This document shows, one piece after another, positions 18,395 to 27,870 of a stretch of DNA of 64,000 nucleotides; within the stretch, counting starts at the first letter, position 1; each line of letters starts with the position of its first letter. Position numbers and translations under genes: made by a program. The notes beneath the pieces are model-generated. The model saw only the letters and a program-made list of their open reading frames with translations. It was not told the DNA's origin and ran no database searches. This DNA comes from Planctomycetota bacterium. GTDB lineage: Bacteria > Planctomycetota > B15-G4 > JADJEK01. The DNA is taken from positions 372,001 to 436,000 of the forward strand of contig JADJEK010000001.1 in assembly GCA_016709145.1 (NCBI GenBank), written 5' to 3'.

Positions 18395-20012
18395 CGCCAC
18401 GCCTGCGCGCGACGACGTCGGTGACGATGCGTACGAAGCGCGGGTCGCTGGTGATCTCCTCGACCGTGGTCCGCATACGGCGCGACCAGCACGGATACAC
18501 GTCGTTGGTCGCGGTCGGGATGTTGACCGGCTTGGTCTCGCCGGCGAGATCGTCGAGCGCCAACCCCACCAACGAACTCGGGGTCCTGGCGAGGAATCGC
18601 GCGGAGGCGGCGACCGGATCGTCGTCGAGTGCGAGCTCGCCGTGCTCGCGCAGCGCGGCCAGGAACGCGGCGACCTCGCCGCGACGCGCGCGCCGTGAGG
18701 TCGCGAGCTCCTTCGCGTCGAGCAGACCGAGCTTCACGCGCAGCGGGAGATCGAGTCCGCGCAACCAGCCGAGCAGCGGCACGACGTCGTGGTTCGCGAA
18801 CGTGGCGAGCGACTCGCGCGGATAGCGCGCCGGAGCGCGGAACGCGCCATCGGCGTCGCGCTCGAACAACATGAAGCGCGTCGACAACACGCCGTATTTG
18901 CGCATGAGTCCCGGCAACTCGCGCGGGATCGTCCCGAGATCCTCGCCGACGATCGGAGCGCGTCGCTGCTGACTGATGCGCGCGACGAGGCGGAACAGCG
19001 CAGGCCCCGGGAACGGCACGAAGGAACCACGACGACCGCTCTTCCCGCGCGCGATCCAGTACTGGCGCGCGAGCCCGATGACGTGATCGATGCGCAGCAT
19101 GCCGCCGCCGTCGAGATTCGCCGCGACGAGACTCGCGTACGGCGCGCCCTTGCGGCGCTGGAGTTCGGCCGGATCGAACGGCACCAGGTTCCAGACTTGT
19201 CCGTTGCGCGAGTAGCCGTCGGGCGGAGCGCCGAGAAACGTCTTCGCCGCGTAGGCGTCGGTATCGGTCAAGACCTCGGAGGAACCCGGCGCGGCGCCGA
19301 TCGCGAGGTCGTGGTACAGCCCGAGTCGCATGCCGAGCGCACGCGCTTCCGCATCGATCGCGGCGAGCTGGCGCGCGGTCTCGAATTGCAACCACGCGTG
19401 GAAGTCGAGGTCTTCGATGCGTTGCTCGATGAATCGGTCGAACGCCCGGCGCGTGCGCGGCGGCAGCGCCGCGTGACGATCGTCGCCTCCGGCCACGAGT
19501 GTCATGACGTGGCGCAGGAGCTCGTCGCCCGAGCGCTCGATGAACGCGGCATAGTCCTTGCCGCGTGGCGAGCGCGGCTCGAAGTGGTCCTTGACGAAGA
19601 ACCGATGCGCCACGCGCAGTCGCTCGAGCTTGAATGCGTAGACCGTGTCGTAATCGACATGCGGCCGCGTCCGCACGCGCGCGCCGATGCCTTTCAGTCG
19701 GCCGCTGGCCGCGAGCTCGGGAACGGCGTTCAGATCGATGTACAGCGGGTTGCGCCAGCGGCGCGACAGCGGGAAGTACGGGCTGTTGCGCTGCGCCGTG
19801 TTCTCGATCTGGTGGAGCGGGTTCAGGCCGATGAAGTCGATCCCGAGCGGCGCCGTCGCGCGCACCAATCGCGCGAGATGACCGAAGTCACCGACGCCGT
19901 GATCACCGTCGGATCGCAGCGAGTAGAGGTTGACCCAGAGGCCAACACCCTTGCGGCCGAGGATCCGTCGCGGGTCCGCGCAACGGGGTGTGCGCGGCGG
20001 ACGCTGCGTCAC
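18363..20012 (-). CDS. malQ: 4-alpha-glucanotransferase (amylomaltase, GH77)
   Basis: 549 aa starting at GTG 20012, whose GTGA overlaps the stop of the preceding lipoprotein gene. Early motifs are GVGLWVNLYSLRSDGDHGVG and FIGLNPLHQIEN. The GH77 catalytic features follow: MLRIDHVIGLARQYWI with the nucleophile Asp, and PIVGEDLGTIP with the acid/base Glu; TFANHDVVPLLGW is in the place of the third Asp. The enzyme moves 1,4-glucan segments between maltodextrins during glycogen or maltose use. No other glycogen gene is adjacent. The length is normal for the family. Confidence 0.92.
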   Translation of the reverse strand: MTQRPPRTPRCADPRRILGRKGVGLWVNLYSLRSDGDHGVGDFGHLARLVRATAPLGIDFIGLNPLHQIENTAQRNSPYFPLSRRWRNPLYIDLNAVPELAASGRLKGIGARVRTRPHVDYDTVYAFKLERLRVAHRFFVKDHFEPRSPRGKDYAAFIERSGDELLRHVMTLVAGGDDRHAALPPRTRRAFDRFIEQRIEDLDFHAWLQFETARQLAAIDAEARALGMRLGLYHDLAIGAAPGSSEVLTDTDAYAAKTFLGAPPDGYSRNGQVWNLVPFDPAELQRRKGAPYASLVAANLDGGGMLRIDHVIGLARQYWIARGKSGRRGSFVPFPGPALFRLVARISQQRRAPIVGEDLGTIPRELPGLMRKYGVLSTRFMLFERDADGAFRAPARYPRESLATFANHDVVPLLGWLRGLDLPLRVKLGLLDAKELATSRRARRGEVAAFLAALREHGELALDDDPVAASARFLARTPSSLVGLALDDLAGETKPVNIPTATNDVYPCWSRRMRTTVEEITSDPRFVRIVTDVVARRRGVNRARTSGTA

Positions 20013-20671
20013 TGCGTGTTCATCGACGCCAGGAACGAGTCGGCTTCCGCGATCGACTTGTTCATGTCCTCGATGAGCTTGGTGACGTCGCCTTCGATCT
20101 GCGTGACCGTGCCCGACAGCGACTGGATCGCCTGGACGTTCAGGTTGTGCTTCAGGCGCAGCACCTCGTCCTTGAACGCTTGGAGCACGGGCTGCATGCG
20201 TTGTTCGGCGTTGCGCATCGCGCTGACCATCTTGGCCGAGCGGTCGCGGATGATCGCGAGGTTCTTCTGGCTCTCGGCGCGGTACTCGGGCTTGCTGATC
20301 TCGGCGATCTCCGCCTCCATCTCCTCCATCATGTCGGCGGCGACGTCTTCGATGGAGTCGATGCGGCCGGTGAGGTCTTCGGCGCGATCGACGCAAGCTT
20401 CGTAATCGGTGTTGAGTTGGTTGTAGCGGTCCTCGAGTTCACCGCCGTCGAAGCCCGTCAGCTCCTTGAAGCGCTCGAGCGTCGTCTTGACCTGTTCCTT
20501 CGCGTCCTCCTGCGCCTCGCGTCCTTCTTCGACGCGGTCGATGAGGATGTCGCGCTTCTCGACGCCGAACTTCTCCATCGTCGCGTAGTACATCGACGAG
20601 CACGCGGACAGCAGCGGCACGAGCACGAACAGGACACCGGACATCAAGCACGATTGGGGCACCGGGCGCAT
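20009..20671 (-). CDS. DUF2959 family lipoprotein
   Basis: 220 aa. A lipoprotein signal (SGVLFVLVPLLSACSSMYYA, lipobox LSAC) is followed by an almost entirely helical, charged sequence starting with MEKFGVEKRDILIDRVEEGR, the hallmark of DUF2959. Long stretches (about residues 45-215) are predicted coiled coil, with many E, K, D and Q. Members are periplasmic proteins of unknown function. The stop codon overlaps the GTG start of the glucanotransferase gene, although no functional link between them is known. Confidence 0.88.
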   Translation of the reverse strand: MRPVPQSCLMSGVLFVLVPLLSACSSMYYATMEKFGVEKRDILIDRVEEGREAQEDAKEQVKTTLERFKELTGFDGGELEDRYNQLNTDYEACVDRAEDLTGRIDSIEDVAADMMEEMEAEIAEISKPEYRAESQKNLAIIRDRSAKMVSAMRNAEQRMQPVLQAFKDEVLRLKHNLNVQAIQSLSGTVTQIEGDVTKLIEDMNKSIAEADSFLASMNTQ

Positions 20672-20763
20672 CGATCGGTTCTCCGCGAAAGGACGGTCGA
20701 GGACGAGGACCGCGATCGTAGCCGCGCCATCCGTCGCAGCCTCAATCGCTCTGGAAGTCGTGT

Positions 20764-22164
20764 TCAGCGCTCACCTTCGGACTTGGGTGGAACGCGCGGC
20801 AGGGGCCGCTCGCTCTCGCACAGCCACCAGGACAGTGCGGCCATGGCCGCTGAGCACTTCGCCAAGTCGGCCGGGACGACCTTGTCGACGGTGTCGGCCG
20901 GCGTGTGGTGATAGCGGAAGTAGGTCTCCGAGTCGTTCTTCATGCCGAGCATGGGGACGCCGCCCACGCGCATCGGCCCGATGTCGGCGCCACCGCCGCC
21001 GCGCGTGAACTGTCCCGCGCCGATCGTCTCGTCCAGGATCCGTGCGAGCGGCGCCAGCGACTCGAGGCCGCCTTCGCCGGCCGTCACGCCGAACCCGTCG
21101 AAGCCGAAGGAGCCCGAGTCCATCTCGACCGCGGCGACGTGCTTCGCCAACGAACCGGCGTTGGCTTCTGCATACGCCTTGCCGCCGGCGAGTCCGTTCT
21201 CCTCGTTCATGAACAGGACCACGCGCAGCGTGCGGCGCGGCCTGAGCCCGAGATCCGAGAACAAGCGGATGACTTCGATGCACGCCGCGATGCCCACTCC
21301 ATCGTCGAGCGCGCCCTGGCCGACGTCCCAGGAATCGAGGTGCCCCCCGATCACGACGATCTCGTCGGGGCGCTCGCGGCCTTTGATCTCGGCGATCACG
21401 TTCGCGGACGGCGCCATGCCTTCGTCGCGGCAGTCCATCTTCATGCGCACGCGCACGGTGTGTCCCGCGGCGATCAGACGACCGATCAGGTCGGCGTCCT
21501 CCGACGCGATCGCCGCGTGCGGGATCTTGGTGACGTCGTCTTCGTAGTTCATGACGCCCGTGTGCGGCAGGCGATAGCTGGCCGTGCCGACCGAGCGGAT
21601 CAACGAGCCCACGGCGCCGGCCTTCGCGGCCTCGATCGCGCCCTGCGTGCGTTGCGGCACGACGTCGCCGTAGCCGAGGGCTCGGCCGTCGGGCTGCGGG
21701 CCCATGGCCTTGTCGAACAACACGATCTTGCCCTTGGCCTGCGCCGCACGAGCCTTCAGCTCGTCGAACGACGACACGACCATCACGTCGGCGACGAGCC
21801 CCTCGGCAGACGTCGCGATCGAACCTCCGAGCGCGAGCCCGATCAGTCGATGGTGCGTCGGCGCGAGGATCTCGAATTCCTCGGGCTCGCCGCGCACCCA
21901 CTTCGGCACCTTGATCGCTTGCTTCGTCACGGCGTCGGCGCCGACGCGCTCGCAGATTTGCGCTCCCCACTCGACCGCACGCGCCGCGTTGTCCGAGCCC
22001 GACAGCCGATGCCCGATGCCGTCGCAGAGTTCGGTCAGGATCGCATGGGCCTGACTGCGCGTCGTGGCTTCTTGGACCAGCCGCCGCGCCGTGGCCTCGA
22101 CCGACTCGTCCGCCGCGCACGCGAGAGCCAGGACGGACGACAGCATCGAAGCGAGCACGCTCAT
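20764..22164 (-). CDS. secreted M28 family zinc aminopeptidase with PA domain
   Basis: 466 aa with an N-terminal signal peptide (MSVLASMLSSVLALACA). Residues around 130-250 form a protease-associated (PA) insert (FDELKARAAQAKGKIVLFDK). The M28 zinc ligands are in order: GGHLDSWD (His and Asp), GALDDGVG (bridging Asp), NEENGLAG (catalytic Glu and ligand Glu), EMDSGS (Asp) and YHHTPADT (His). It removes N-terminal residues from peptides in the periplasm or outside the cell. The set of ligands is complete, so it should be active. Divergent from the terpene-cyclase-repeat gene with 51 bp between them. Confidence 0.92.
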   Translation of the reverse strand: MSVLASMLSSVLALACAADESVEATARRLVQEATTRSQAHAILTELCDGIGHRLSGSDNAARAVEWGAQICERVGADAVTKQAIKVPKWVRGEPEEFEILAPTHHRLIGLALGGSIATSAEGLVADVMVVSSFDELKARAAQAKGKIVLFDKAMGPQPDGRALGYGDVVPQRTQGAIEAAKAGAVGSLIRSVGTASYRLPHTGVMNYEDDVTKIPHAAIASEDADLIGRLIAAGHTVRVRMKMDCRDEGMAPSANVIAEIKGRERPDEIVVIGGHLDSWDVGQGALDDGVGIAACIEVIRLFSDLGLRPRRTLRVVLFMNEENGLAGGKAYAEANAGSLAKHVAAVEMDSGSFGFDGFGVTAGEGGLESLAPLARILDETIGAGQFTRGGGGADIGPMRVGGVPMLGMKNDSETYFRYHHTPADTVDKVVPADLAKCSAAMAALSWWLCESERPLPRVPPKSEGER

Positions 22165-22215
22165 ATCGGGACCTCGGGCACGGAACGGGGGCCGCGAGGA
22201 TAGCGGAGCCGTATC

Positions 22216-23934
22216 ATGCGCGCCCTCGCGACCTGGACCGTTCTCATGCTCGTGCGCACGCTGATGGCTGTTTCAGTCTGCTCGGCCCTGCTCGCCGGCG
22301 CAGGATCCGTGCGTGCCCAGGACGCAACGCCCACACCACCACCCACCGAACCCGAGCAACCCGAACCGGCCGAGGAACCCGACACCGAGGCGCAAGACCC
22401 GCTCGAGTTGCGCGTGAACCGCGCGGTCGATTGGGGCTGCGAGTTCCTGTTGTCGAAGCAGAACCCCGACGGCAGTTGGCACGTGGAGGACGCGCATCCG
22501 ATCGGACGCACGTCGCTGGCCTTGCTCGCACTCTTGCACGGCGGTGTCAGCCAGAGCGACCCGCGCATCCAGAAGGGCATCGACTACTTGATCAAGGCAC
22601 TGCGCGCGTGGAACGTGACGCGGCCGACCGGCGTGCCCGAGCCGCGCCGCAGCGTCTACGAGACCGGGATCACTCTGCAGTTGCTCTACACGCTCGGGCC
22701 GAGTCCGCGCTTCGTCAACGAGATGAAGCCGCTGGCTGAGTTCCTCGCGCGCACGTTCCGGCCCGGCGAATCGCTGTGGGGATATCCGGACGGGGCGGCG
22801 GATCTCTCGAACAGTCAGTACGCGTTGCTCGGACTGCGCTGCGCCGCGATGCGCGACGTGAAGCCCGATCACGCGCGCGAGGTCTGGCTCGGCGCGCTGA
22901 AGGGTGTCATGCGCTGCCGCACGCCGCTGGGCGGCTTCTCGTACCGACCCGGCGAACTTCCGCGCGGCTCGATGACGGTCGCCGGCCTCGCGATGATCAA
23001 ACTCTGCGAAGACGAACTGAAGGGCTTCGGCAAAGCGACGAAAGACCTCGCGAACGCGCGCGAAGCCGCGGCGGCGGCGCAGAAGTGGTTCGTCGATCGC
23101 TTCTCGGTGACGCGCAATCCCGAAGGCAACACGTGGACGAACCACGGCTTCTACTACTACCTCTACGGGATCGAGCGCTACGCGGTGTTCTACGACCTCA
23201 AGCAGATCGGCACGCACGCGTGGTACCGCGACGGCGCCGAGTTCCTGATCCGGGATCAGAACGAGAACGGCTCGTGGGGCGTGTACCAGAACATCGAGGA
23301 CACGGCGTTCTCGATCCTGTTCCTGCGCAAGGCCGCGCTGACGATGCCGAACGAGCGCGATCGTGGCACGACGTCGACCGATCGCCCCGCGGCGAAGCCG
23401 AAGAAGATCGAGCCCGCGGCGGACGTGCCCTACGTGCGCACGTGGCTCGTCTGCGGCTCGTTCGCGGGCGACAAGACCAAGGACGACATGCTCACGATCG
23501 ATCCGATCGGTGAAGCCAAGGCCCGCCCGCTCGCGAAGAGGAAGGCCGGCAAGTCGCGCTGGATGGCGTACACGTCGAGCGAGGACCTCGTCGACCTGTG
23601 GAAGGCGACGAGCGAACTGTGCAACGCGACGGTGAAGGATTGGATGTGCTGCTACGCGGCGGTCTACGTGACGTCCGATCGCGAGCAGGACGCGCACTTG
23701 TGGTTGCGCACCGACGACGGTGTCCACGTCTTGCTCGACGGGCAGCTCGTGTTCGACGGCCATCACCATCAAGCGATCGACCTCGACACGCCGCTGAAGT
23801 TGACGCGCGGTACGAGCTGCCTGATGCTGAAGGTCGAGAACCTCGACTACGACATCAACCTGAAGGCGCGACTCACCGACCCCGACGGACTGCCCCTCGA
23901 GGGCGTGACGATCGGACTCGAGCCCGGGAAGTGA
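22216..23934 (+). CDS. secreted prenyltransferase/squalene-oxidase-repeat protein with C-terminal sandwich domain
   Basis: 572 aa. Signal peptide ending near AGAGSVRAQD, then a Pro/Glu-rich linker. From residue 60 to about 380 there are alpha-alpha barrel repeats (WGCEFLLSKQNPDGSW, GIDYLIKALRAW, GAEFLIRDQNENGSWGVYQN) of the terpene cyclase/prenyltransferase fold. The acidic DxDD or DCTAE motif of real squalene-hopene cyclases is not seen, so it is probably a non-enzymatic binding protein. The last 170 residues form another domain (LWLRTDDGVHVLLDGQLVFD) resembling the tail of the DUF2961 protein in this window. Such proteins are a planctomycete speciality. A GGAG site precedes the ATG. Confidence 0.85.
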   Translation: MRALATWTVLMLVRTLMAVSVCSALLAGAGSVRAQDATPTPPPTEPEQPEPAEEPDTEAQDPLELRVNRAVDWGCEFLLSKQNPDGSWHVEDAHPIGRTSLALLALLHGGVSQSDPRIQKGIDYLIKALRAWNVTRPTGVPEPRRSVYETGITLQLLYTLGPSPRFVNEMKPLAEFLARTFRPGESLWGYPDGAADLSNSQYALLGLRCAAMRDVKPDHAREVWLGALKGVMRCRTPLGGFSYRPGELPRGSMTVAGLAMIKLCEDELKGFGKATKDLANAREAAAAAQKWFVDRFSVTRNPEGNTWTNHGFYYYLYGIERYAVFYDLKQIGTHAWYRDGAEFLIRDQNENGSWGVYQNIEDTAFSILFLRKAALTMPNERDRGTTSTDRPAAKPKKIEPAADVPYVRTWLVCGSFAGDKTKDDMLTIDPIGEAKARPLAKRKAGKSRWMAYTSSEDLVDLWKATSELCNATVKDWMCCYAAVYVTSDREQDAHLWLRTDDGVHVLLDGQLVFDGHHHQAIDLDTPLKLTRGTSCLMLKVENLDYDINLKARLTDPDGLPLEGVTIGLEPGK

Positions 23935-23940
23935 GGCAAC

Positions 23941-25575
23941 TCACTCCACGCGCACGACGCGCGCAGCGCGGTACTCGTGCCCGAACGGGTCCGTCGTCCT
24001 GGCCTCGATCAAGTGCCAGCCCGCGGGGAGTTCCGGCGGGAGCGGCGCGCGCCACAGGTGATTCGTCGGGATCTTGGTCGGGTTCAGTTTGCGGCCACCG
24101 TGGGGATACACCGCTTCTTCGGCCTTCAGTTCGAGGATGAACGGGTCCTCCCCGGTCACGCGCTCGAGCCCCCGCCACTCCCCTTCGTTCACGCGCCATT
24201 CGACGCGCGAGCGTTCCGAGCCCGTGAACACGTTCAGCGTGACGAACTCACCGTCGAGCGTGCCGGCCGTGAGGTGGTCGCGGACGTGGATCGTCATCTG
24301 GTGGTCGGCGGGTCGGCGCGCGGCCTTGTACTCGAAGCGATACGTGTTGCCGTCGAAGCGGATGCGCGTGTACCCGTTCGGCGCGCCGTCGCGCATCGTC
24401 GTGTGCGGGATCGTCTGCTCGTCGAAGCTGCCCTGCCACCAGTTCCCGCAGGCAGCGCCGGCGACGTAGTGGTGCAGCGGACGCTCGGCGGGGAAGCCGT
24501 CCTCGGTGCCGAACCAACCCTGTTCGAGGGCGTGGTAGTGCGCGGCGACCGCGAACACGTGCGAGCGCGATCGCAACAACGCGAACAGTTCGGCGCGGTT
24601 CTCCACGTCCCACAGCGGGATGTGCATCATCAGCACCACGAGTCGATCGTCGGGCACGCGCGCGAGGTCGTTGGCGAGGAACTCGAGTTCGCGAGGCGTG
24701 ATCCTGCCTTCGTAGGTCGGCTCGTGGCTCTCGGGATCGCGGAAGAAGAACACGTCGTCGAGCACGACGAAGTGCACGCGGCTCACGTCGAACGCGTACG
24801 TCGCCGGGCCGAACACACGCTCGAAGCTGTCGTCCGCGTCGGCATCGTCGCCGGCATCGGCATCCTGGTCGTGATTGCCGTGGACGTTGTACCAGGGCAC
24901 CCCGACCTTCGAGACCGCGGCGGTCACGTGCGAATACACCGACAGATCGTCGAACACGACGTCGCCGAGCGTCACGCCGAACAGCGCGTCGGTGCCGATC
25001 ACTTCGGGCAGGACATCGTGTCCGAGGTAGCCGACTTCTTTCGCGTCACGCGTCTGCGTGTCGCCGAACAGCAGCGCTTCGAACACCTCCGGCTCGGGCC
25101 GCGGGTTCAACGCGAAATCGACGCTCGCGGGCAACGGACCGGTCGGCTCGATGCCGCCGAAGCGCATCGGCTTCGATCCACCGGGCCGATGCAGGTGGAA
25201 GAACCGCGGCAGTCCGAGCTCGTTCGTCGGCGTCATCCAATCGCGCGGCTTGATCACGAACACGACGCCGTCGTCGGCATCGATCGCGAGGTCGTACCGC
25301 CCCGCCGCGTCGGTCGACGTGACGTCCTGACCGTTGGAAACCGAGACCCCTTCGATCCCGGGCTCGTCGGCGTCGCGGACCCCATCGCGGTCCACGTCGT
25401 GGTAGACGACGCCGACGACGCGGCCGGGCGCCGGCGCACCGGTCGCGACCGACGCATTCCCGCCGAGCATCGAACACCCTCCGCCAGCCGCTCCAAGGAG
25501 TGCGACGAGGATGGCCGAGCGAGCCGGCGACAAAGGGGAAGGGCAGAACGTAGGCTTCAACGCATGCGGGTCCAT
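23941..25575 (-). CDS. calcineurin-like metallophosphoesterase lipoprotein with N-terminal SdrD-like domain
   Basis: 544 aa. The lipobox (LLGAAGGGCSM) is followed by a B-type/SdrD-like fold (GVVYHDVDRDGVRDADEPGI, TSTDAAGRYDL), then the phosphoesterase core: LLFGDTQ (D-x-Q), GVTLGDVVFDD (GD), NVHGNHDQD (GNHD), LMMHIPLW and AAHYHALEQGW. The metal ligands are therefore present, with GHxH replaced by AHYH. A C-terminal calcineurin-C-like sandwich follows. Family members of this three-domain type are extracytoplasmic, with unknown substrates. Its start region overlaps the start of the divergent S41 peptidase gene by 12 bp if the outermost ATG is used; GAGG lies upstream of that ATG. Confidence 0.88.
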   Translation of the reverse strand: MDPHALKPTFCPSPLSPARSAILVALLGAAGGGCSMLGGNASVATGAPAPGRVVGVVYHDVDRDGVRDADEPGIEGVSVSNGQDVTSTDAAGRYDLAIDADDGVVFVIKPRDWMTPTNELGLPRFFHLHRPGGSKPMRFGGIEPTGPLPASVDFALNPRPEPEVFEALLFGDTQTRDAKEVGYLGHDVLPEVIGTDALFGVTLGDVVFDDLSVYSHVTAAVSKVGVPWYNVHGNHDQDADAGDDADADDSFERVFGPATYAFDVSRVHFVVLDDVFFFRDPESHEPTYEGRITPRELEFLANDLARVPDDRLVVLMMHIPLWDVENRAELFALLRSRSHVFAVAAHYHALEQGWFGTEDGFPAERPLHHYVAGAACGNWWQGSFDEQTIPHTTMRDGAPNGYTRIRFDGNTYRFEYKAARRPADHQMTIHVRDHLTAGTLDGEFVTLNVFTGSERSRVEWRVNEGEWRGLERVTGEDPFILELKAEEAVYPHGGRKLNPTKIPTNHLWRAPLPPELPAGWHLIEARTTDPFGHEYRAARVVRVE

Positions 25576-26901
25576 GGTTGCCTCGGGATCATCCACGCTC
25601 TCGTGATCTTGCCGTGCGTGATCGCCGCCTCGGCGACGGCACCGCCCTCGGTGTACGAACGGGACGTCGCGTTCGCGCTCGAAGAAATCGAAGCGCGCTG
25701 CGGTCATTTCTTCGCCACCAAGTCGATCGATTGGTCGGCCGTGCGCGCGGAGTTCACGAAGAACGCGAAGGCGACGAAGTCCGACGGCGAGCACCTGGTC
25801 CAACTCGTGCGGTTGCTCGCGCGCCTCGAAGACGGCCACTCGCAAGTCCTGCCGCTCGCGAAAGGCGAGTCGGTGCAATGGCCGAAGGACGCCGGCGTGG
25901 AGACGGAACTCACGGGAGTCGGGCTCACGCGCATCGGGACCAAGCTCTACGTACGCAAGAACCTGTCGACGGCGAAGGTCCCCGCAGGTTCGGAACTCGT
26001 GTCGGTCGACGGTGTGAAGGCGGCGACGTGGTTCGAGCAGCGCGCGGCCGCGATCGCCGAGTTCGAGAGCTATTCGACGCCGCATCACCGCGAGTTCTCG
26101 GTGTTCGCATTCGGACTTTCCGGAGCGGACGGCGCAACCCTCCGCGTCGAAGTCGTTCCGCCGGGCGGACGCAAGAACGCCGTCACGCTGCAGTGCTCTC
26201 GCAAGATGCCGCCACCGCGTGGAGCGGCGGTCGTCCCCGCGAACGCGAAGGACTTGGGCGACGGTTTTCTCGCCGGCACGACGTCGAAGGGCTTCGGCTA
26301 TCTCGCGATCCCCGCGATCCCGGAAGATCTCCCGGAGCGACTCGACGCCATCCTCGAGCGCTTCGCCGCGTGTCCGGGGCTGATCCTCGATTTCCGCGGC
26401 AACAAGGGCGGTGGCTGCGATCACGACGCCGTGTTCGCGCGCTTCATCCCGCTCGGCCACACGTTCGATCGCGTCGGCTCGTCGCCGATCGCGGGCGCGG
26501 GGCCAGCTCCCTTCGGTGGCCCAGTCGTCGTCCTCGTCGACGGCCTGACCGTCAGCTCGGCCGAAACCGTCTCCGGCATGTTCAAGGAGGACGGCCGCGC
26601 CTACATGCTCGGCGAGTCGCCGACCGCGGGCATGTCGGGTCAGAAGGAAGAACTCGAACTCCCGTCAGGACTCTTCGCCTTGCGCATCACGACCCAATCG
26701 AACAAGGGTCGCTTCAACGGCGGCAAGGGAGTCGAGGGCATCGGCGTGCCACCACTCGAGATCGTCGCCTTCACACCGAAGGACCTCGCGAACGGCGTAG
26801 ACACCGTGATCGCGCGCGCCGAAGCCGTACTCGCGAAGTTCCCGCAGAACGAGGTCCCCTACGACCCCGACCGAGCGGGATGGAAGCGCGCGAAGCAGTA
26901 G
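25564..26901 (+). CDS. secreted S41 family (C-terminal-processing-like) peptidase
   Basis: 445 aa with a signal peptide (LGIIHALVILPCVIAASA). A helical N-terminal segment leads to a PDZ-like region (TKLYVRKNLSTAKVPAGSEL, VSVDGVKAATW) and then the S41 core with LILDFRGNKGGGCDHD. The Ser is in LVDGLTVSSAETVSGMFKED, with S-S-A-E in the place of the catalytic Ser, and the Lys region is around TTQSNKGRFNG. The conserved GIGVPP near the end is typical. It would degrade or process periplasmic proteins. Its ATG lies inside the 5' end of the divergent phosphoesterase gene, leaving no separate promoter gap. Confidence 0.88.
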   Translation: MRVHGCLGIIHALVILPCVIAASATAPPSVYERDVAFALEEIEARCGHFFATKSIDWSAVRAEFTKNAKATKSDGEHLVQLVRLLARLEDGHSQVLPLAKGESVQWPKDAGVETELTGVGLTRIGTKLYVRKNLSTAKVPAGSELVSVDGVKAATWFEQRAAAIAEFESYSTPHHREFSVFAFGLSGADGATLRVEVVPPGGRKNAVTLQCSRKMPPPRGAAVVPANAKDLGDGFLAGTTSKGFGYLAIPAIPEDLPERLDAILERFAACPGLILDFRGNKGGGCDHDAVFARFIPLGHTFDRVGSSPIAGAGPAPFGGPVVVLVDGLTVSSAETVSGMFKEDGRAYMLGESPTAGMSGQKEELELPSGLFALRITTQSNKGRFNGGKGVEGIGVPPLEIVAFTPKDLANGVDTVIARAEAVLAKFPQNEVPYDPDRAGWKRAKQ

Positions 26902-26936
26902 GCCCCGCGCGCTCCACCGCTCCGCTCGACGGACCG

Positions 26937-27413
26937 TCAGGGGTTGAACTTCAGCTCGAGTCCGTTCGAGAACTCGAGATCGGTCGTGAGCCCGATCGTC
27001 GTGAACCGCGACGTCACGCCCTGCATGTAGATCGAGGTGCCGATCAGAGCGGGATCGTGCGGCAAGTCCGCGACGATCTTCGTCGAGCCGATCTGCGGCG
27101 GCAGCGGGATCACGAGGTCGGGCGAGGCCAGCAACGTGCAGCCGTTGGGCATGGGCACGTTCACGGCGGAGGTCCCGACCAGCAACCACTCCCCGTTCAA
27201 GAACACGTTGCAGCACACGGGCGGCGCGTTCAGGTCGATCGTGACACCGCAGACGAAGCTGCCGTTCACGCTGCCGTTCAGCACGGGCGCGGTCAGCGCC
27301 ACCGGCGAACAGCCGACTCCGTACTGCGTGAACACGGTCGTGTACGGACACATCGCGACGGCAGCCGTGGCGATTCCCAATCCCATCAAGCAAACGAGAC
27401 TCAATCGCTTCAT
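26937..27413 (-). CDS. small secreted cysteine-containing protein, paralogue 1
   Basis: 158 aa. It has a signal peptide (MKRLSLVCLMGLGIATAAVA) cleaved before MCPYTTVFTQYGVGC and a GGGAG ribosome site. The mature part has regularly placed cysteines and the segments VNVPMPNGCTLLASPDLVIP, IGSTKIVADLPHDPALIGTS and YMQG, repeated almost unchanged in the gene at 28249-28731. The pattern resembles the C-terminal lectin-like domain appended to planctomycete FG-GAP proteins, but here it stands alone. I do not recognise a named family. It is probably an extracellular beta-sandwich. Confidence 0.75.
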   Translation of the reverse strand: MKRLSLVCLMGLGIATAAVAMCPYTTVFTQYGVGCSPVALTAPVLNGSVNGSFVCGVTIDLNAPPVCCNVFLNGEWLLVGTSAVNVPMPNGCTLLASPDLVIPLPPQIGSTKIVADLPHDPALIGTSIYMQGVTSRFTTIGLTTDLEFSNGLELKFNP

Positions 27414-27615
27414 GTTCGGACTCCCATGTCATCCGCGAGCACGCGAAGGAGAGTCGGGCTCGTCCGTACGTGCGCGTCGCGAGCGCAGTATGGACTTCGA
27501 TGTCCGAGAAGAACAGATCGAGGAACGCGGAGCGGTTCGCGAGCCGAGGGCGAGCCCCGACACCCAGTCACCGAGGCCCGAACGGGATCACCCCCGGCAG
27601 CTCGACGCGGGTACC

Positions 27616-27870
27616 CGCGTGCGATTGCCGGCGGCAATTGCACGCGGGCTACGCCACAGTGGGCCAAGGACTTGCGCGATCGTGTCAAAGGGTTGGAGCG
27701 TGTGCGCTGACAACCGGCAACGGCGTGCGGTCACGGGGGACAGATCGGGGACAGATGCGCCTCCGTCCCCGTCCGTGCATTCCTTCAATCGCCACCGCGG
27801 AGCGCGAAGCGCGACCCGAAGTTCTCCCTCGGGTTCAAGCTCGCGCGTCATAGGAAACCACTCCGTCGCC
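27616..27870. repeat. dispersed intergenic repeat, copy 1 (core module)
   Basis: About 255 bp in the plus orientation. It begins with a near-palindrome (TGCGATTGCCGGCGGCAATT, from 27619), passes through a GGGGGACAGATCGGGGACAG stretch, and ends with GAAACCACTCCGTCGCC. The same order of blocks occurs on the opposite strand at 37162-37423 with scattered differences and a small extra block. The part around TTCTCCCTCGGGTTCAAGCT is identical in both. No protein is encoded in a way shared by both copies. The paired GGGGACAG blocks are reminiscent of REP-like elements mobilised by RAYT transposases, but no such gene is in the window. Confidence 0.75.

Noticed and set aside
17069..18400. Minus-strand frame opposite the GNAT and RMD1-like genes
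   Set aside because: Low-complexity translation with many His, Arg and Asp; both plus-strand genes have clear family motifs.
23977..25563. N-terminal extension of the S41 peptidase frame through the phosphoesterase gene
   Set aside because: The extension is the antisense of the phosphoesterase; the signal peptide at MRVHGCLGIIHALVILPC marks the real start.
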